A stretch of DNA of 12,203 nucleotides from an uncultured Clostridia bacterium (GTDB lineage Bacteria; Bacillota; Clostridia; Oscillospirales; Ruminococcaceae): contig CANDLP010000027.1 of the NCBI GenBank assembly GCA_947385505.1, forward strand, positions 1 to 12,203, given 5' to 3'. How positions within the stretch are numbered: the stretch's first letter is position 1; every line of letters begins with the position of its first letter. A program made the position numbers and the translations under genes. Under the pieces are notes generated by a model. That model did no database searches. It was not told the origin of the DNA and saw only the letters and a list, made by a program, of their open reading frames with translations. Shown piece after piece: positions 4,457 to 10,738 of the stretch.

Positions 4457-6349
4457 ATGATCGGAAAATACAGAATTATAGCTCTTTTGACCTCCCGTAT
4501 ACAGGACAGAGAGTGTCACGAGTTTGTCAACACTCTTGAAAAGACCTTTTCCAATACTGATTTTCGCCTTTTTGTTTATAACTGCATAACTCAATCCGAC
4601 GCGGAGCTTAAAGAAACCGATCCCCAGACTTCGGTTTACTGTCTTTTTGATTCATATTTTGCGGACGCTGTTATTCTGGATGCAAGCCGCGTTGGAAATA
4701 AAGCATTGTGCAGTAACATTATCGCACGCGCCCATAAAATGAATCTTCCCGTTATTTCCATAGGCCAGTGCAGTGATGGCTGCCTGAATATCGAATATGT
4801 TCACAGCCGGGGTATTGAGAATTTGGTGGATCATCTTGCGGAAAAGCACGGCGTTTCCGATTTTCATATGATAGCGGGCGCCGAAGGCAACAGCTTTTCC
4901 GACAGCCGTATAGAAGCTTTTAAAAACGCCCTTGAAAAGCGCGGTATACCGTTTGACAAGGAAATGGTCAGCTACGGCGATTTTTGGTCGGATCCGGCGG
5001 TAGCCGCGGTTCAGAGGCTTATTGATCAAGACAAGCTCCCCCGCGCCTTTGTCTGCGCCAACGATCATATGGCGATAGCGGTGTCGGTTTTCCTTCAAAG
5101 CAAAGGCATATCCGTGCCCGAAGACGTGGCGGTGGTTGGCTACGATTGTATTGATACGATATACAGCGCTTCACCCACAATGACCTCCGCCTGTATCAAA
5201 AATGAAACCGTGGCTGAAAAGATAGTGGAGTCTCTTATAAGTATATTTGACGGAGAAAACGCGGAGGGGCATATAAAGGTCGATCCCGAGCCTGTGTACA
5301 ACGAATCCTGCGGCTGCTGCTGCGAAAACAAATCCGACGCCGCCGTGCTGTTTAATGAACAGACGAATATGTTCTGCCGCTTTCAGGATGAAAACATTAT
5401 ACTTTCCGATATCTCCGCAAGGATACAGCAATGCTCCTCTTTCGAGGATATAGCCCCCATAATGCACGGCAGCAATCTGATGTACGCCATGTGCTGCCTT
5501 ATAAAGCGTGAATACACAGACGAATCGGTGAATCCTGAGGAAAGCTTAGGCGGGGAAAACGGTCTGTATGTTCTTTACGACAGCGATATGATAGAGTATA
5601 ATAAAACAAAGGGAGATGGCTTTTCCCCATACACAATGCGGGATAAAGAAATAATACCCACTCTGGATTTTTATCTTAACGACGGCCGAAGCCTTATCTT
5701 TACCGCTCTTAACTATCTGGGCGTTTCCTTCGGCTATGTGTGCTTTCATTTCAGCGAATACAGGGTAGGCAACTATTATAAAATACCTCAGACAGTGAAT
5801 ATGCTGAACAACGCTTTAGGCGGTCTGATAAATCTCAGGCATAAACACTACCTCCTTAAAAGAATTGAAAAAATGTCGGGTACCGACGTGCTTACCGGTC
5901 TTTATAACCGACGGGGGTTCTGTACCGAATACGAAAGACTTATAAAAAAGGTGACGAAAGATAATCTGTCTCTGGCAGTAATAATGTGCGATTTGGACGG
6001 ACTTAAAAACATAAACGACAGCTTTGGCCACGAGGAAGGCGACAGCGCGATACACGCCGCCGCCTGCGCATTAAAAAGCGCCTGTCCGCCCGATGCCGTC
6101 TGTACAAGGTTCGGCGGCGATGAAATGATGGCGGTGTATCTTTATAACGAAGACCGCGGCGGAATTCGGGATCGTTTTGAAAAGTATCTGGATAAATACA
6201 ACGCCGGCTCCGAAAAGCCTTACGCCGTAGCTGCCAGTATGGGAATATACATTGCTCCCAAGGGAGAAGCTCCCGATTTTGAGGAGCTGGTAAAGAAATC
6301 GGACGTTCTCATGTACGCCGAGAAAAAGCGCCGAAAGGCGGGAAGATAA
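4457..6349 (+). CDS. LacI-type ligand-binding/GGDEF putative diguanylate cyclase
   Basis: The protein has 630 residues and no signal peptide or membrane helix, so it should be cytosolic. Residues about 5-283 are a LacI/PurR-type periplasmic-binding-protein fold (IARAHKMNLPVISIG, DSRIEAFKNALEKRGIPFD, RAFVCANDHMAIAVSVFLQSKGISVPEDVAVVGYD) without the LacI helix-turn-helix. A cysteine cluster ESCGCCC follows at 283-289. Residues about 300-470 are a middle region of GAF-like size. The C-terminal GGDEF domain starts at DVLTGLYNRRG (477). The signature is GGDEM (553-557) instead of GGDEF; the acidic metal-binding residues are kept. The RxxD inhibitory site is absent (Pro and Ala at those positions). 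It would make cyclic di-GMP in response to a small ligand, perhaps a sugar; activity is inferred. ACGGAG precedes the ATG. Confidence 0.88.
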   Translation: MIGKYRIIALLTSRIQDRECHEFVNTLEKTFSNTDFRLFVYNCITQSDAELKETDPQTSVYCLFDSYFADAVILDASRVGNKALCSNIIARAHKMNLPVISIGQCSDGCLNIEYVHSRGIENLVDHLAEKHGVSDFHMIAGAEGNSFSDSRIEAFKNALEKRGIPFDKEMVSYGDFWSDPAVAAVQRLIDQDKLPRAFVCANDHMAIAVSVFLQSKGISVPEDVAVVGYDCIDTIYSASPTMTSACIKNETVAEKIVESLISIFDGENAEGHIKVDPEPVYNESCGCCCENKSDAAVLFNEQTNMFCRFQDENIILSDISARIQQCSSFEDIAPIMHGSNLMYAMCCLIKREYTDESVNPEESLGGENGLYVLYDSDMIEYNKTKGDGFSPYTMRDKEIIPTLDFYLNDGRSLIFTALNYLGVSFGYVCFHFSEYRVGNYYKIPQTVNMLNNALGGLINLRHKHYLLKRIEKMSGTDVLTGLYNRRGFCTEYERLIKKVTKDNLSLAVIMCDLDGLKNINDSFGHEEGDSAIHAAACALKSACPPDAVCTRFGGDEMMAVYLYNEDRGGIRDRFEKYLDKYNAGSEKPYAVAASMGIYIAPKGEAPDFEELVKKSDVLMYAEKKRRKAGR

Positions 6350-6353
6350 AAAA

Positions 6354-6411
6354 GCGGCAAAGCCGCGGGATTCTTTTTTCGCTTCCTTTTTTGTGTCCCA
6401 AAAAAGGAAGC
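6354..6411. repeat. Double-hairpin repeat after the GGDEF gene, possible terminator
   Basis: GCGGC-AAA-GCCGC (6354-6366) is followed by a T-run at 6374-6379. A second 12-bp perfect hairpin follows, GCTTCCTTTTTT paired with AAAAAAGGAAGC (6381-6411). The first stem begins 5 bp after the GGDEF stop, so termination is plausible in both directions. A diverged copy of the same two-hairpin module lies at 11628-11680. Confidence 0.65.
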
Positions 6412-6468
6412 CGCCGCATAATACGAATACTTCGGATTTCGCATTTCAAGAAAGAAGGTATGTTTAAA

Positions 6469-6549
6469 ATGAAACCTGACCCGTGCGGGCATATTCCCGA
6501 AAATTCAATAACAACCGCCTTGCGGGAGAACGCAGACAAGCTTTTTTGA
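6469..6549 (+). CDS. Candidate 26-residue leader peptide of corA, starting Met-Lys-Pro-Asp-Pro
   Basis: ATG at 6469 opens a 26-codon frame beginning MKPDPCGHIPENS and ending ADKLF-stop at 6549. An in-frame ATG at 6460 would add three residues (MFK). AGAAGG lies about 10 nt before the 6469 ATG. The stop is immediately followed (6551-6557) by CTCCTTT, the sequence that pairs with the corA ribosome binding site. This position is typical of regulatory leader ORFs. The start M-K-P-D-P resembles the M-E-P-D-P start of enterobacterial MgtL, a magnesium-sensing leader. Translation and function are inference. Confidence 0.45.
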   Translation: MKPDPCGHIPENSITTALRENADKLF

Positions 6550-6550
6550 C

Positions 6551-6582
6551 CTCCTTTTCTCCCGCCGCAGGCGCGAAAGGAG
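6551..6582 (+). promoter_or_regulatory. Hairpin sequestering the corA ribosome binding site
   Basis: CTCCTTT (6551-6557) pairs perfectly with AAAGGAG (6576-6582), the corA ribosome binding site. An inner CGCC-GCA-GGCG stem spans 6563-6573. A competing 7-bp pairing is possible between GCGGGAG (6522-6528, inside the leader ORF) and CTCCCGC (6559-6565), which would break the inner stem. The ATG follows at 6588, so folding should control access of ribosomes to corA. Confidence 0.6.
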
Positions 6583-6587
6583 AAAAA

Positions 6588-7574
6588 ATGCTGAAATACT
6601 ATAAGACAGAAGGCAGCGCCATTGCCGAAATAGAAAAGCTGGAGCCGGGCTGCTGGGTATCCGCCGTCGCCCCAACCGAATCGGAAATCTCCCTTTTGGA
6701 AACGGAACTTGGCGTGGACAGAGATTTTATCCGCTCCGCTCTTGACGAAGAGGAAACCTCCCGTATCGAAAGCGAGGAAGGCCAGACACTGATAGTTTTA
6801 GACTACCCCGTAGCGGAAAAAGCCGAAAAAGCGGCAAAAGAAGCAAAAGGAACCAAAAAAAGGAAAAAGCAGAGCTTTGACGACGACGCAATAACCTATT
6901 ACACTACCCCTATGAGCATTATTCTGACCTTCAGCAACGTTATAACTGTAAGCCTTAAGGAAAACCCGATAGTGGAGGATTTCGCCAACAATGTGGTGAA
7001 AAATATAAAGACCCAGTTTAAAACCCGCTTTATTTTCTGCATTATGCTGCGCATAGCCGGCAGATATCTTCAATACCTCAAACAGATAGACAAGATCAGC
7101 AACTATGTTGAAAATCAGCTTCACAAGTCCATGAAAAACAAGGAGCTGATACAGCTTCTCGGACTGGAAAAATCTCTCGTCTACTTTTCAACCTCCCTGA
7201 AATCCACCGAAACGGTTCTCGAAAAAGTTCTGAGAGGCCGTATCATAAAGCTGTACGAGGAGGATCAGGACCTTCTGGAGGACGTGCTCATAGAGGTAAA
7301 ACAGGCTATCGAAATGAGCAATATTTACACGAATATCCTGTCCAGTACGATGGAAACCTGCGGAAGCCTTATTTCCAATAACCTGAATATAGTTATGAAG
7401 GTGCTGGCCATTATAACCATTGTAATGGAAGTCCCCACAATGGTGTTCAGCTTTTACGGAATGAATGTGGCTGGACTGCCTTATGCGGAAGGCATAATTT
7501 TTCCGTTGGCGATTTCCGCCGTAACAGCCGTGCTTGCGGGAATAATCCTTTCAAAGAGCAAATTTTACAAATAA
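6588..7574 (+). CDS. corA: CorA-family divalent metal (Mg2+) transporter
   Basis: The protein has 328 residues. The large cytosolic N-terminal domain has an alpha/beta part (1-110) and long helices (about 140-265). Two C-terminal membrane helices lie at about 270-289 and 301-322. The signature Tyr-Gly-Met-Asn is at 290-293 at the end of the first helix, as in CorA channels, and a basic tail (KSKFYK) follows the second. The family forms pentamers carrying Mg2+ (or Co2+/Ni2+) inward. Residues 77-97 are a Lys/Ala/Glu-rich insert (AEKAEKAAKEAKGTKKRKKQ) between beta strands, probably a loop. ATG 6588 is chosen because AAAGGAG lies 5 nt upstream; an upstream in-frame ATG at 6483 would run through the leader structure. 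The gene for a ParB-fold protein follows after 59 bp. Metal specificity cannot be read from sequence alone. Confidence 0.92.
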   Translation: MLKYYKTEGSAIAEIEKLEPGCWVSAVAPTESEISLLETELGVDRDFIRSALDEEETSRIESEEGQTLIVLDYPVAEKAEKAAKEAKGTKKRKKQSFDDDAITYYTTPMSIILTFSNVITVSLKENPIVEDFANNVVKNIKTQFKTRFIFCIMLRIAGRYLQYLKQIDKISNYVENQLHKSMKNKELIQLLGLEKSLVYFSTSLKSTETVLEKVLRGRIIKLYEEDQDLLEDVLIEVKQAIEMSNIYTNILSSTMETCGSLISNNLNIVMKVLAIITIVMEVPTMVFSFYGMNVAGLPYAEGIIFPLAISAVTAVLAGIILSKSKFYK

Positions 7575-7633
7575 AAAACTTATAAAACGGCTTCTTTCAA
7601 ACACTTCCTCAGTAGGAAAGGAATAGTCTGAAT

Positions 7634-8254
7634 ATGGATATAGAGCGAATTAACGAATACAGCGACCCAAGATTTACAAAAGAAGTACTGAACCAGCACG
7701 GCGCTTTCGTAGCCGACGAAAAATACCCCTGTTCCTTCCGCATAACCGGCGAAAATACCGCCGAGATCGACTTTCACGATTATTCGGAAGTAATGCCTCT
7801 TATAGATAATTTCCGCTTTTACGCCGAACATATCACAACCTTTTGCGATAAAAGCGGAAATATTATAGCGGAATTTCCCAAGGTGAAAATTTTCCCTTTG
7901 GGCATTGACCTGATACAGCCCTCTCAGTTTTATGTTGACCGGGACAAGGTCAATGCGGTGTCGGATTTCATTGGAAGCGGAGACGATATCGTGATTCCCG
8001 TAATGAAAAGGGACGGAAGATATATTTCCCTTGACGGGCACACAAGGCTTTATTACGCTTATACCCGCGGCTGGAAAACGATAAGGGCGTTTGAGGCGGA
8101 AGTGAATGAATACGTGTTGGATTTTGTTCAAGAAGCGAAAAAACGCGGAGTGTTAAGCGTGTGGGATATGGCTCTTTTAAGCCACAGCAAATACGAGATA
8201 AAGTGGAATAAGTTCTGCGACGATTTTTTTGCTTCAAAAAAAGAAAACGCTTAA
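7634..8254 (+). CDS. ParB/sulfiredoxin-fold protein of unknown role
   Basis: The protein has 206 residues. Residues about 84-155 look like the ParB N-terminal nuclease-like/sulfiredoxin fold: VKIFPLGIDLIQPSQFYVDRDKV, then DDIVIPVMKRDGRYISLDGHTRLYYAYTRGWKTIRAFE. Asp-Gly-His-Thr-Arg (134-138) takes the place of the ParB box G-E-R-R that binds nucleotide. There is no helix-turn-helix or CTP-switch C-terminal domain, so it is not a chromosome-partitioning ParB. The N-terminal 80 residues (starting DIERINEYSDPRF) are unassigned; the C-terminal helix has two Trp. AAAGGA lies about 10 nt before the ATG. It lies 59 bp after corA and could share its transcript. Standalone proteins of this kind occur in Firmicutes with no settled function; an enzymatic role on nucleotides or a regulatory role are both possible. 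Confidence 0.75.
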   Translation: MDIERINEYSDPRFTKEVLNQHGAFVADEKYPCSFRITGENTAEIDFHDYSEVMPLIDNFRFYAEHITTFCDKSGNIIAEFPKVKIFPLGIDLIQPSQFYVDRDKVNAVSDFIGSGDDIVIPVMKRDGRYISLDGHTRLYYAYTRGWKTIRAFEAEVNEYVLDFVQEAKKRGVLSVWDMALLSHSKYEIKWNKFCDDFFASKKENA

Positions 8255-8286
8255 AACAAATAAAAATAAATTTTTCCGAAAAGCTA

Positions 8287-8315
8287 TTGACAAGTAATCA
8301 ATACGGTGGTATAAT
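8287..8315 (+). promoter_or_regulatory. Perfect-consensus sigma-A promoter of the rpmG-secE-nusG-rplK-rplA operon
   Basis: TTGACA (8287-8292), 17 bp, TATAAT (8310-8315), all positions consensus. The start site would be near 8322, giving a leader of about 97 nt. That leader contains a 10-bp A/U hairpin (TTTATTTTTT with AAAAAATAAA, 8336-8360), too weak and too early to be an obvious terminator. Strong promoters are expected for this operon. Confidence 0.88.
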
Positions 8316-8418
8316 TATACTACCTCAAACAGGGGTTTATTTTTTTGTGCAAAAAATAAATTCCGCGAGGGAGGCTTAAGTTCGAGCAAACAGAACAATC
8401 TAAATAGGAGGTGCCGAA

Positions 8419-8580
8419 ATGGCCGGAACATCAAGAGTTAAAATCACTTTGGCTTGTACCGAGTGCAAGCAGCGCAACTACATTACCAAGAAAAACAAGA
8501 AGAATGACCCCGACAGAATCGAAATTAACAAGTACTGCAAATTCTGCCGCAAGCACACGCCCCATAAGGAAACCAAGTAA
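8419..8580 (+). CDS. rpmG: 50S ribosomal protein L33, zinc-binding four-cysteine form
   Basis: The 53-residue protein starts [20 protein letters not shown] and ends [10 protein letters not shown]. Cys13-x-x-Cys16 and Cys40-x-x-Cys43 form the zinc ribbon of the C+ type of L33; the Cys-free paralog is the one used under zinc shortage. It is part of the large ribosomal subunit near the E site. The ribosome binding site TAGGAGG is strong, with the ATG 8 nt on. It is first in the operon with secE 17 bp downstream, the usual Firmicute order. It is too short for many ORF finders and easily missed. Confidence 0.97.
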   Translation: MAGTSRVKITLACTECKQRNYITKKNKKNDPDRIEINKYCKFCRKHTPHKETK

Positions 8581-8597
8581 AAAAAGGAGGACCTGCA

Positions 8598-8882
8598 ATG
8601 GCAAACGAGCTTGATAAAAGCGCTCAGAAGGCAGCGGACAAGGAAAAAAAGGCTAAACAGCTTGCCGCAATGAAGGCAACTGCCGCCAAAAAGCCCAAGA
8701 AGTCGCCCATTCAGTACTTCAAGGAAGTAAAGTCCGAGTTCAAGAAGGTTTCATGGCCTTCAAGAAAGCAGGTTTTCAACAACACCGTCGTAGTTCTTAC
8801 AACAATAGTGGTATCGGGTGTTGCGATTTGGGCGGTGGATCTGCTGTTCAATTTTATCTGGAAAACAATGCTTAGTATGTGA
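8598..8882 (+). CDS. secE: Preprotein translocase subunit SecE
   Basis: The protein has 94 residues. A Lys/Ala-rich N-terminus (about 1-37) precedes the conserved SecE stretch PIQYFKEVKSEFKKVSWPSRKQVFNNT (amphipathic surface helix then the W-P-S/T-R motif). One C-terminal membrane helix covers about 62-90. SecE clamps the SecY channel at the cytoplasmic membrane. Single-helix SecE of 60-95 residues is normal in Gram-positive bacteria; the charged N-terminal extension is on the long side. AAGGAGG precedes the ATG, and nusG starts 18 bp after the stop. Operon position between rpmG and nusG is the standard one and supports the call. Confidence 0.97.
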   Translation: MANELDKSAQKAADKEKKAKQLAAMKATAAKKPKKSPIQYFKEVKSEFKKVSWPSRKQVFNNTVVVLTTIVVSGVAIWAVDLLFNFIWKTMLSM

Positions 8883-8900
8883 TCAAAAAGGGGATAACCG

Positions 8901-9419
8901 ATGTCAGAAGCTAAATGGTATATTTTGCACACGTTTTCGGGCTATGAAAAAAAGGTTGCCGACAATATAAAAAAAGTTGTCGAGAACAGAAATCTTCAGA
9001 ATCTTATCGAAGAGGTAATGGTCCCTACCGAGACGGTTACCGAAGAGCATGAAGGAAAAATGAAAAGCTACGAAAGCAAGATTTATCCGAGTTACGTTTA
9101 TGTGAAAATGGTAATGACCGATGAATCATGGTATATCTGCCGCAACACAAGAGGCTGTACGGGCTTCGTCGGACCCGGTTCAAAGCCGATACCCCTTACC
9201 GACGAGGAGGTCGCTAACCTCGGAGTAGTCAGAAAGCCCGCCGAGGTCGCCGTATGCGTCGGTGATCTGGTTACTATTGTTTCGGGCAATCTTGACGGGC
9301 TGGAGGGCACCGTAACGGAAATTGACGAAGCGGCGGGAACCGCCGTGGTAAATGTTTCCATGTTTGGAAGAGAAACGCCCACCACCCTTGATTTAACATC
9401 AATTCAGAAAATCAACTAA
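8901..9419 (+). CDS. nusG: Transcription termination/antitermination factor NusG
   Basis: The 172-residue protein has the NGN domain first (AKWYILHTFSGYEKKVADNI near the start, IYPSYVYVKMVMTDESWYICRNTRGCTGFVG in the middle) and a KOW domain at about 117-172 (VGDLVTIVSGNLDGLEGTVTEIDEAAGTAVVNVSMFGRETPTTLD). NusG binds RNA polymerase and links it to ribosomes or Rho. The length is typical for Firmicutes, and no extra insert domain is seen. The ribosome binding site AAAGGGG is moderate. Spacing of 18 bp to secE and 31 bp to rplK indicates one operon. Confidence 0.97.
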   Translation: MSEAKWYILHTFSGYEKKVADNIKKVVENRNLQNLIEEVMVPTETVTEEHEGKMKSYESKIYPSYVYVKMVMTDESWYICRNTRGCTGFVGPGSKPIPLTDEEVANLGVVRKPAEVAVCVGDLVTIVSGNLDGLEGTVTEIDEAAGTAVVNVSMFGRETPTTLDLTSIQKIN

Positions 9420-9450
9420 CAGTTCTTTATGTTTTTGGAGGTAAAGTAAA

Positions 9451-9876
9451 ATGGCTCAGAAAGTAGTCGGACTTATAAAATTACAAATCGCGGCGGGTAA
9501 AGCTACCCCCGCTCCCCCCGTAGGACCCGCGCTCGGTCAGCACGGCGTAAACATCGCCGCGTTTACCAAGGAATTTAACGAGCGCACAAAGGCCGATATG
9601 GGACTTATTATTCCTGTCGTTATCACCGTATACGCTGACAGAAGCTTTTCATTTATTACAAAAACGCCCCCTGCGGCGGTTTTGATCAAGAAAGCTTGCG
9701 GAATCGAGACCGCGTCCGGTGCGCCCAACAAGACCAAGGTTGCCAAGATAACCAAGGCACAGGTGCAGCAGATCGCCGAAACCAAGATGAGAGACCTTAA
9801 CGCCGCCACTCTCGAAGCCGCAATGTCCATGATAGCAGGTACCTGCCGTTCCATGGGCGTAGAAGTAGTTGACTAA
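9451..9876 (+). CDS. rplK: 50S ribosomal protein L11
   Basis: The protein has 141 residues, exactly the family length. The N-terminal domain contains [25 protein letters not shown] (about 11-35) with the proline helix contacted by thiostrepton. The C-terminal rRNA-binding domain contains [13 protein letters not shown] and ends [16 protein letters not shown]11 sits at the GTPase-associated centre of the 50S subunit and is needed for RelA-type stringent signalling. A GGAGGT site lies 11 nt before the ATG. The gene is followed by the L1-binding site and rplA. Confidence 0.98.
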   Translation: MAQKVVGLIKLQIAAGKATPAPPVGPALGQHGVNIAAFTKEFNERTKADMGLIIPVVITVYADRSFSFITKTPPAAVLIKKACGIETASGAPNKTKVAKITKAQVQQIAETKMRDLNAATLEAAMSMIAGTCRSMGVEVVD

Positions 9877-9887
9877 AACAATATTAA

Positions 9888-9919
9888 GGTGGGAGGTTCC
9901 AAAAAGACCGATCGACCAC
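9888..9919 (+). promoter_or_regulatory. L1-binding mRNA element (mimic of the 23S rRNA L1 site)
   Basis: GGTGGGAGG at 9888-9896 and GACC...ACCAC at 9906-9919 copy the two strands of the L1-binding region of 23S rRNA (GGUGGGAGG and GACC...ACCAC in E. coli). GTGG (9889-9892) pairs with CCAC (9916-9919) and GGTT (9895-9898) with GACC (9906-9909), leaving the asymmetric internal loop typical of L1 sites. The rplA ribosome binding site starts at 9920, right after the stem, so excess L1 would block its own translation. Confidence 0.75.
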
Positions 9920-9933
9920 AAGGAGGATAATAA

Positions 9934-10626
9934 ATGAAACACGGTAAAAAATATATTGAAAGCGCAAAGCTTGTTGAATCAACAAAGTACTACGAAGCTA
10001 ACGAAGCCCTCGGTTTGGTGTGCCAGACCGCTAAGGCTAAGTTTGACGAAACGGTTGAAATTCATATCAGATTGGGCGTTGACTCCCGTCACGCCGATCA
10101 GCAGGTAAGAGGCGCGGTAGTGCTTCCCAACGGAACAGGTAAGACCGTAAGAGCTCTCGTATTCGCAAAGGGCGATAAGATCAAAGAAGCGGAAGAAGCC
10201 GGCGCGGATTATGTTGCCGACGACGATACCGTAAAGAAAATTCAGGACGGCTGGATGGACTTTGACGTAGTTATCGCAACTCCCGATATGATGGGTGTTG
10301 TAGGACGTCTCGGTAAGGTTCTCGGTCCCCGCGGACTGATGCCCAACCCCAAGGCGGGCACCGTTACCCCCGACGTAGCTAAGGCTGTTCAGGAAGCAAA
10401 GGCAGGTAAGATCGAGTACCGTCTTGACAAGGCGAATATCATTCACTGCCCCATCGGAAAGGCTTCCTTCGGCAGCGAGAAGCTTGAACAGAACTTAGAC
10501 GCGCTGATGACCGCGGTAGTAAAGGCTAAGCCTGCCGCCGCAAAGGGTACTTATATCAAGTCCTGCACCGTGTCTTCCACTATGGGACCCGGCGTTAAGG
10601 TAAGTACCGTTAAGTACGGCGCTTAA
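9934..10626 (+). CDS. rplA: 50S ribosomal protein L1
   Basis: The protein has 230 residues, the normal bacterial length. Domain I parts ([31 protein letters not shown]) and the central domain ([45 protein letters not shown]) surround the signature [25 protein letters not shown]. The C-terminus [17 protein letters not shown] is complete. L1 forms the mobile stalk at the E site and represses its own mRNA in known bacteria. A strong AAGGAGG site lies 7 nt before the ATG. rplJ-rplL, which usually come next, are absent; a terminator hairpin follows 46 bp after the stop. Confidence 0.98.
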   Translation: MKHGKKYIESAKLVESTKYYEANEALGLVCQTAKAKFDETVEIHIRLGVDSRHADQQVRGAVVLPNGTGKTVRALVFAKGDKIKEAEEAGADYVADDDTVKKIQDGWMDFDVVIATPDMMGVVGRLGKVLGPRGLMPNPKAGTVTPDVAKAVQEAKAGKIEYRLDKANIIHCPIGKASFGSEKLEQNLDALMTAVVKAKPAAAKGTYIKSCTVSSTMGPGVKVSTVKYGA

Positions 10627-10672
10627 TGCTTTAAACGCAATACAAGATTTAAGAAAATATTATATTTTTCGG

Positions 10673-10699
10673 GAGCGAAAGCATTAAGTGCTTTCGCTC
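10673..10699 (+). terminator. Hairpin terminator after rplA
   Basis: GAGCGAAAGCA (10673-10683) pairs perfectly with TGCTTTCGCTC (10689-10699) around a 5-nt loop. The tail TCTTATCTGTT is T-rich but interrupted, so termination may be partial and allow some readthrough into the methyltransferase gene. Confidence 0.65.
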
Positions 10700-10738
10700 T
10701 CTTATCTGTTAGCCCTAAAAAAGGAAGGAGATGAACGT

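Noticed and set aside
4652..5467. Minus-strand ORFs inside the GGDEF gene
   Set aside because: They are opposite a well-supported coding frame, with no ribosome binding sites or recognisable motifs.
6483..6587. CorA starting at ATG 6483
   Set aside because: The extra 35 residues have no CorA similarity, and the strong AAAGGAG site serves ATG 6588.
6412..6587. M-box Mg2+ riboswitch before corA
   Set aside because: The interval is only about 175 nt and I do not see the multi-helix conserved M-box core; the visible signals are a short ORF and one sequestering hairpin.
8322..8418. A tRNA gene near rpmG-secE, as in some Firmicutes
   Set aside because: No cloverleaf, T-loop GTTCRA or CCA end can be formed in the leader or in the 17-bp rpmG-secE gap.
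10688..10738. Methyltransferase starting at ATG 10688
   Set aside because: That ATG lies next to and within the rplA terminator hairpin and has no ribosome binding site; 10739 has AAGGAAGGAG.
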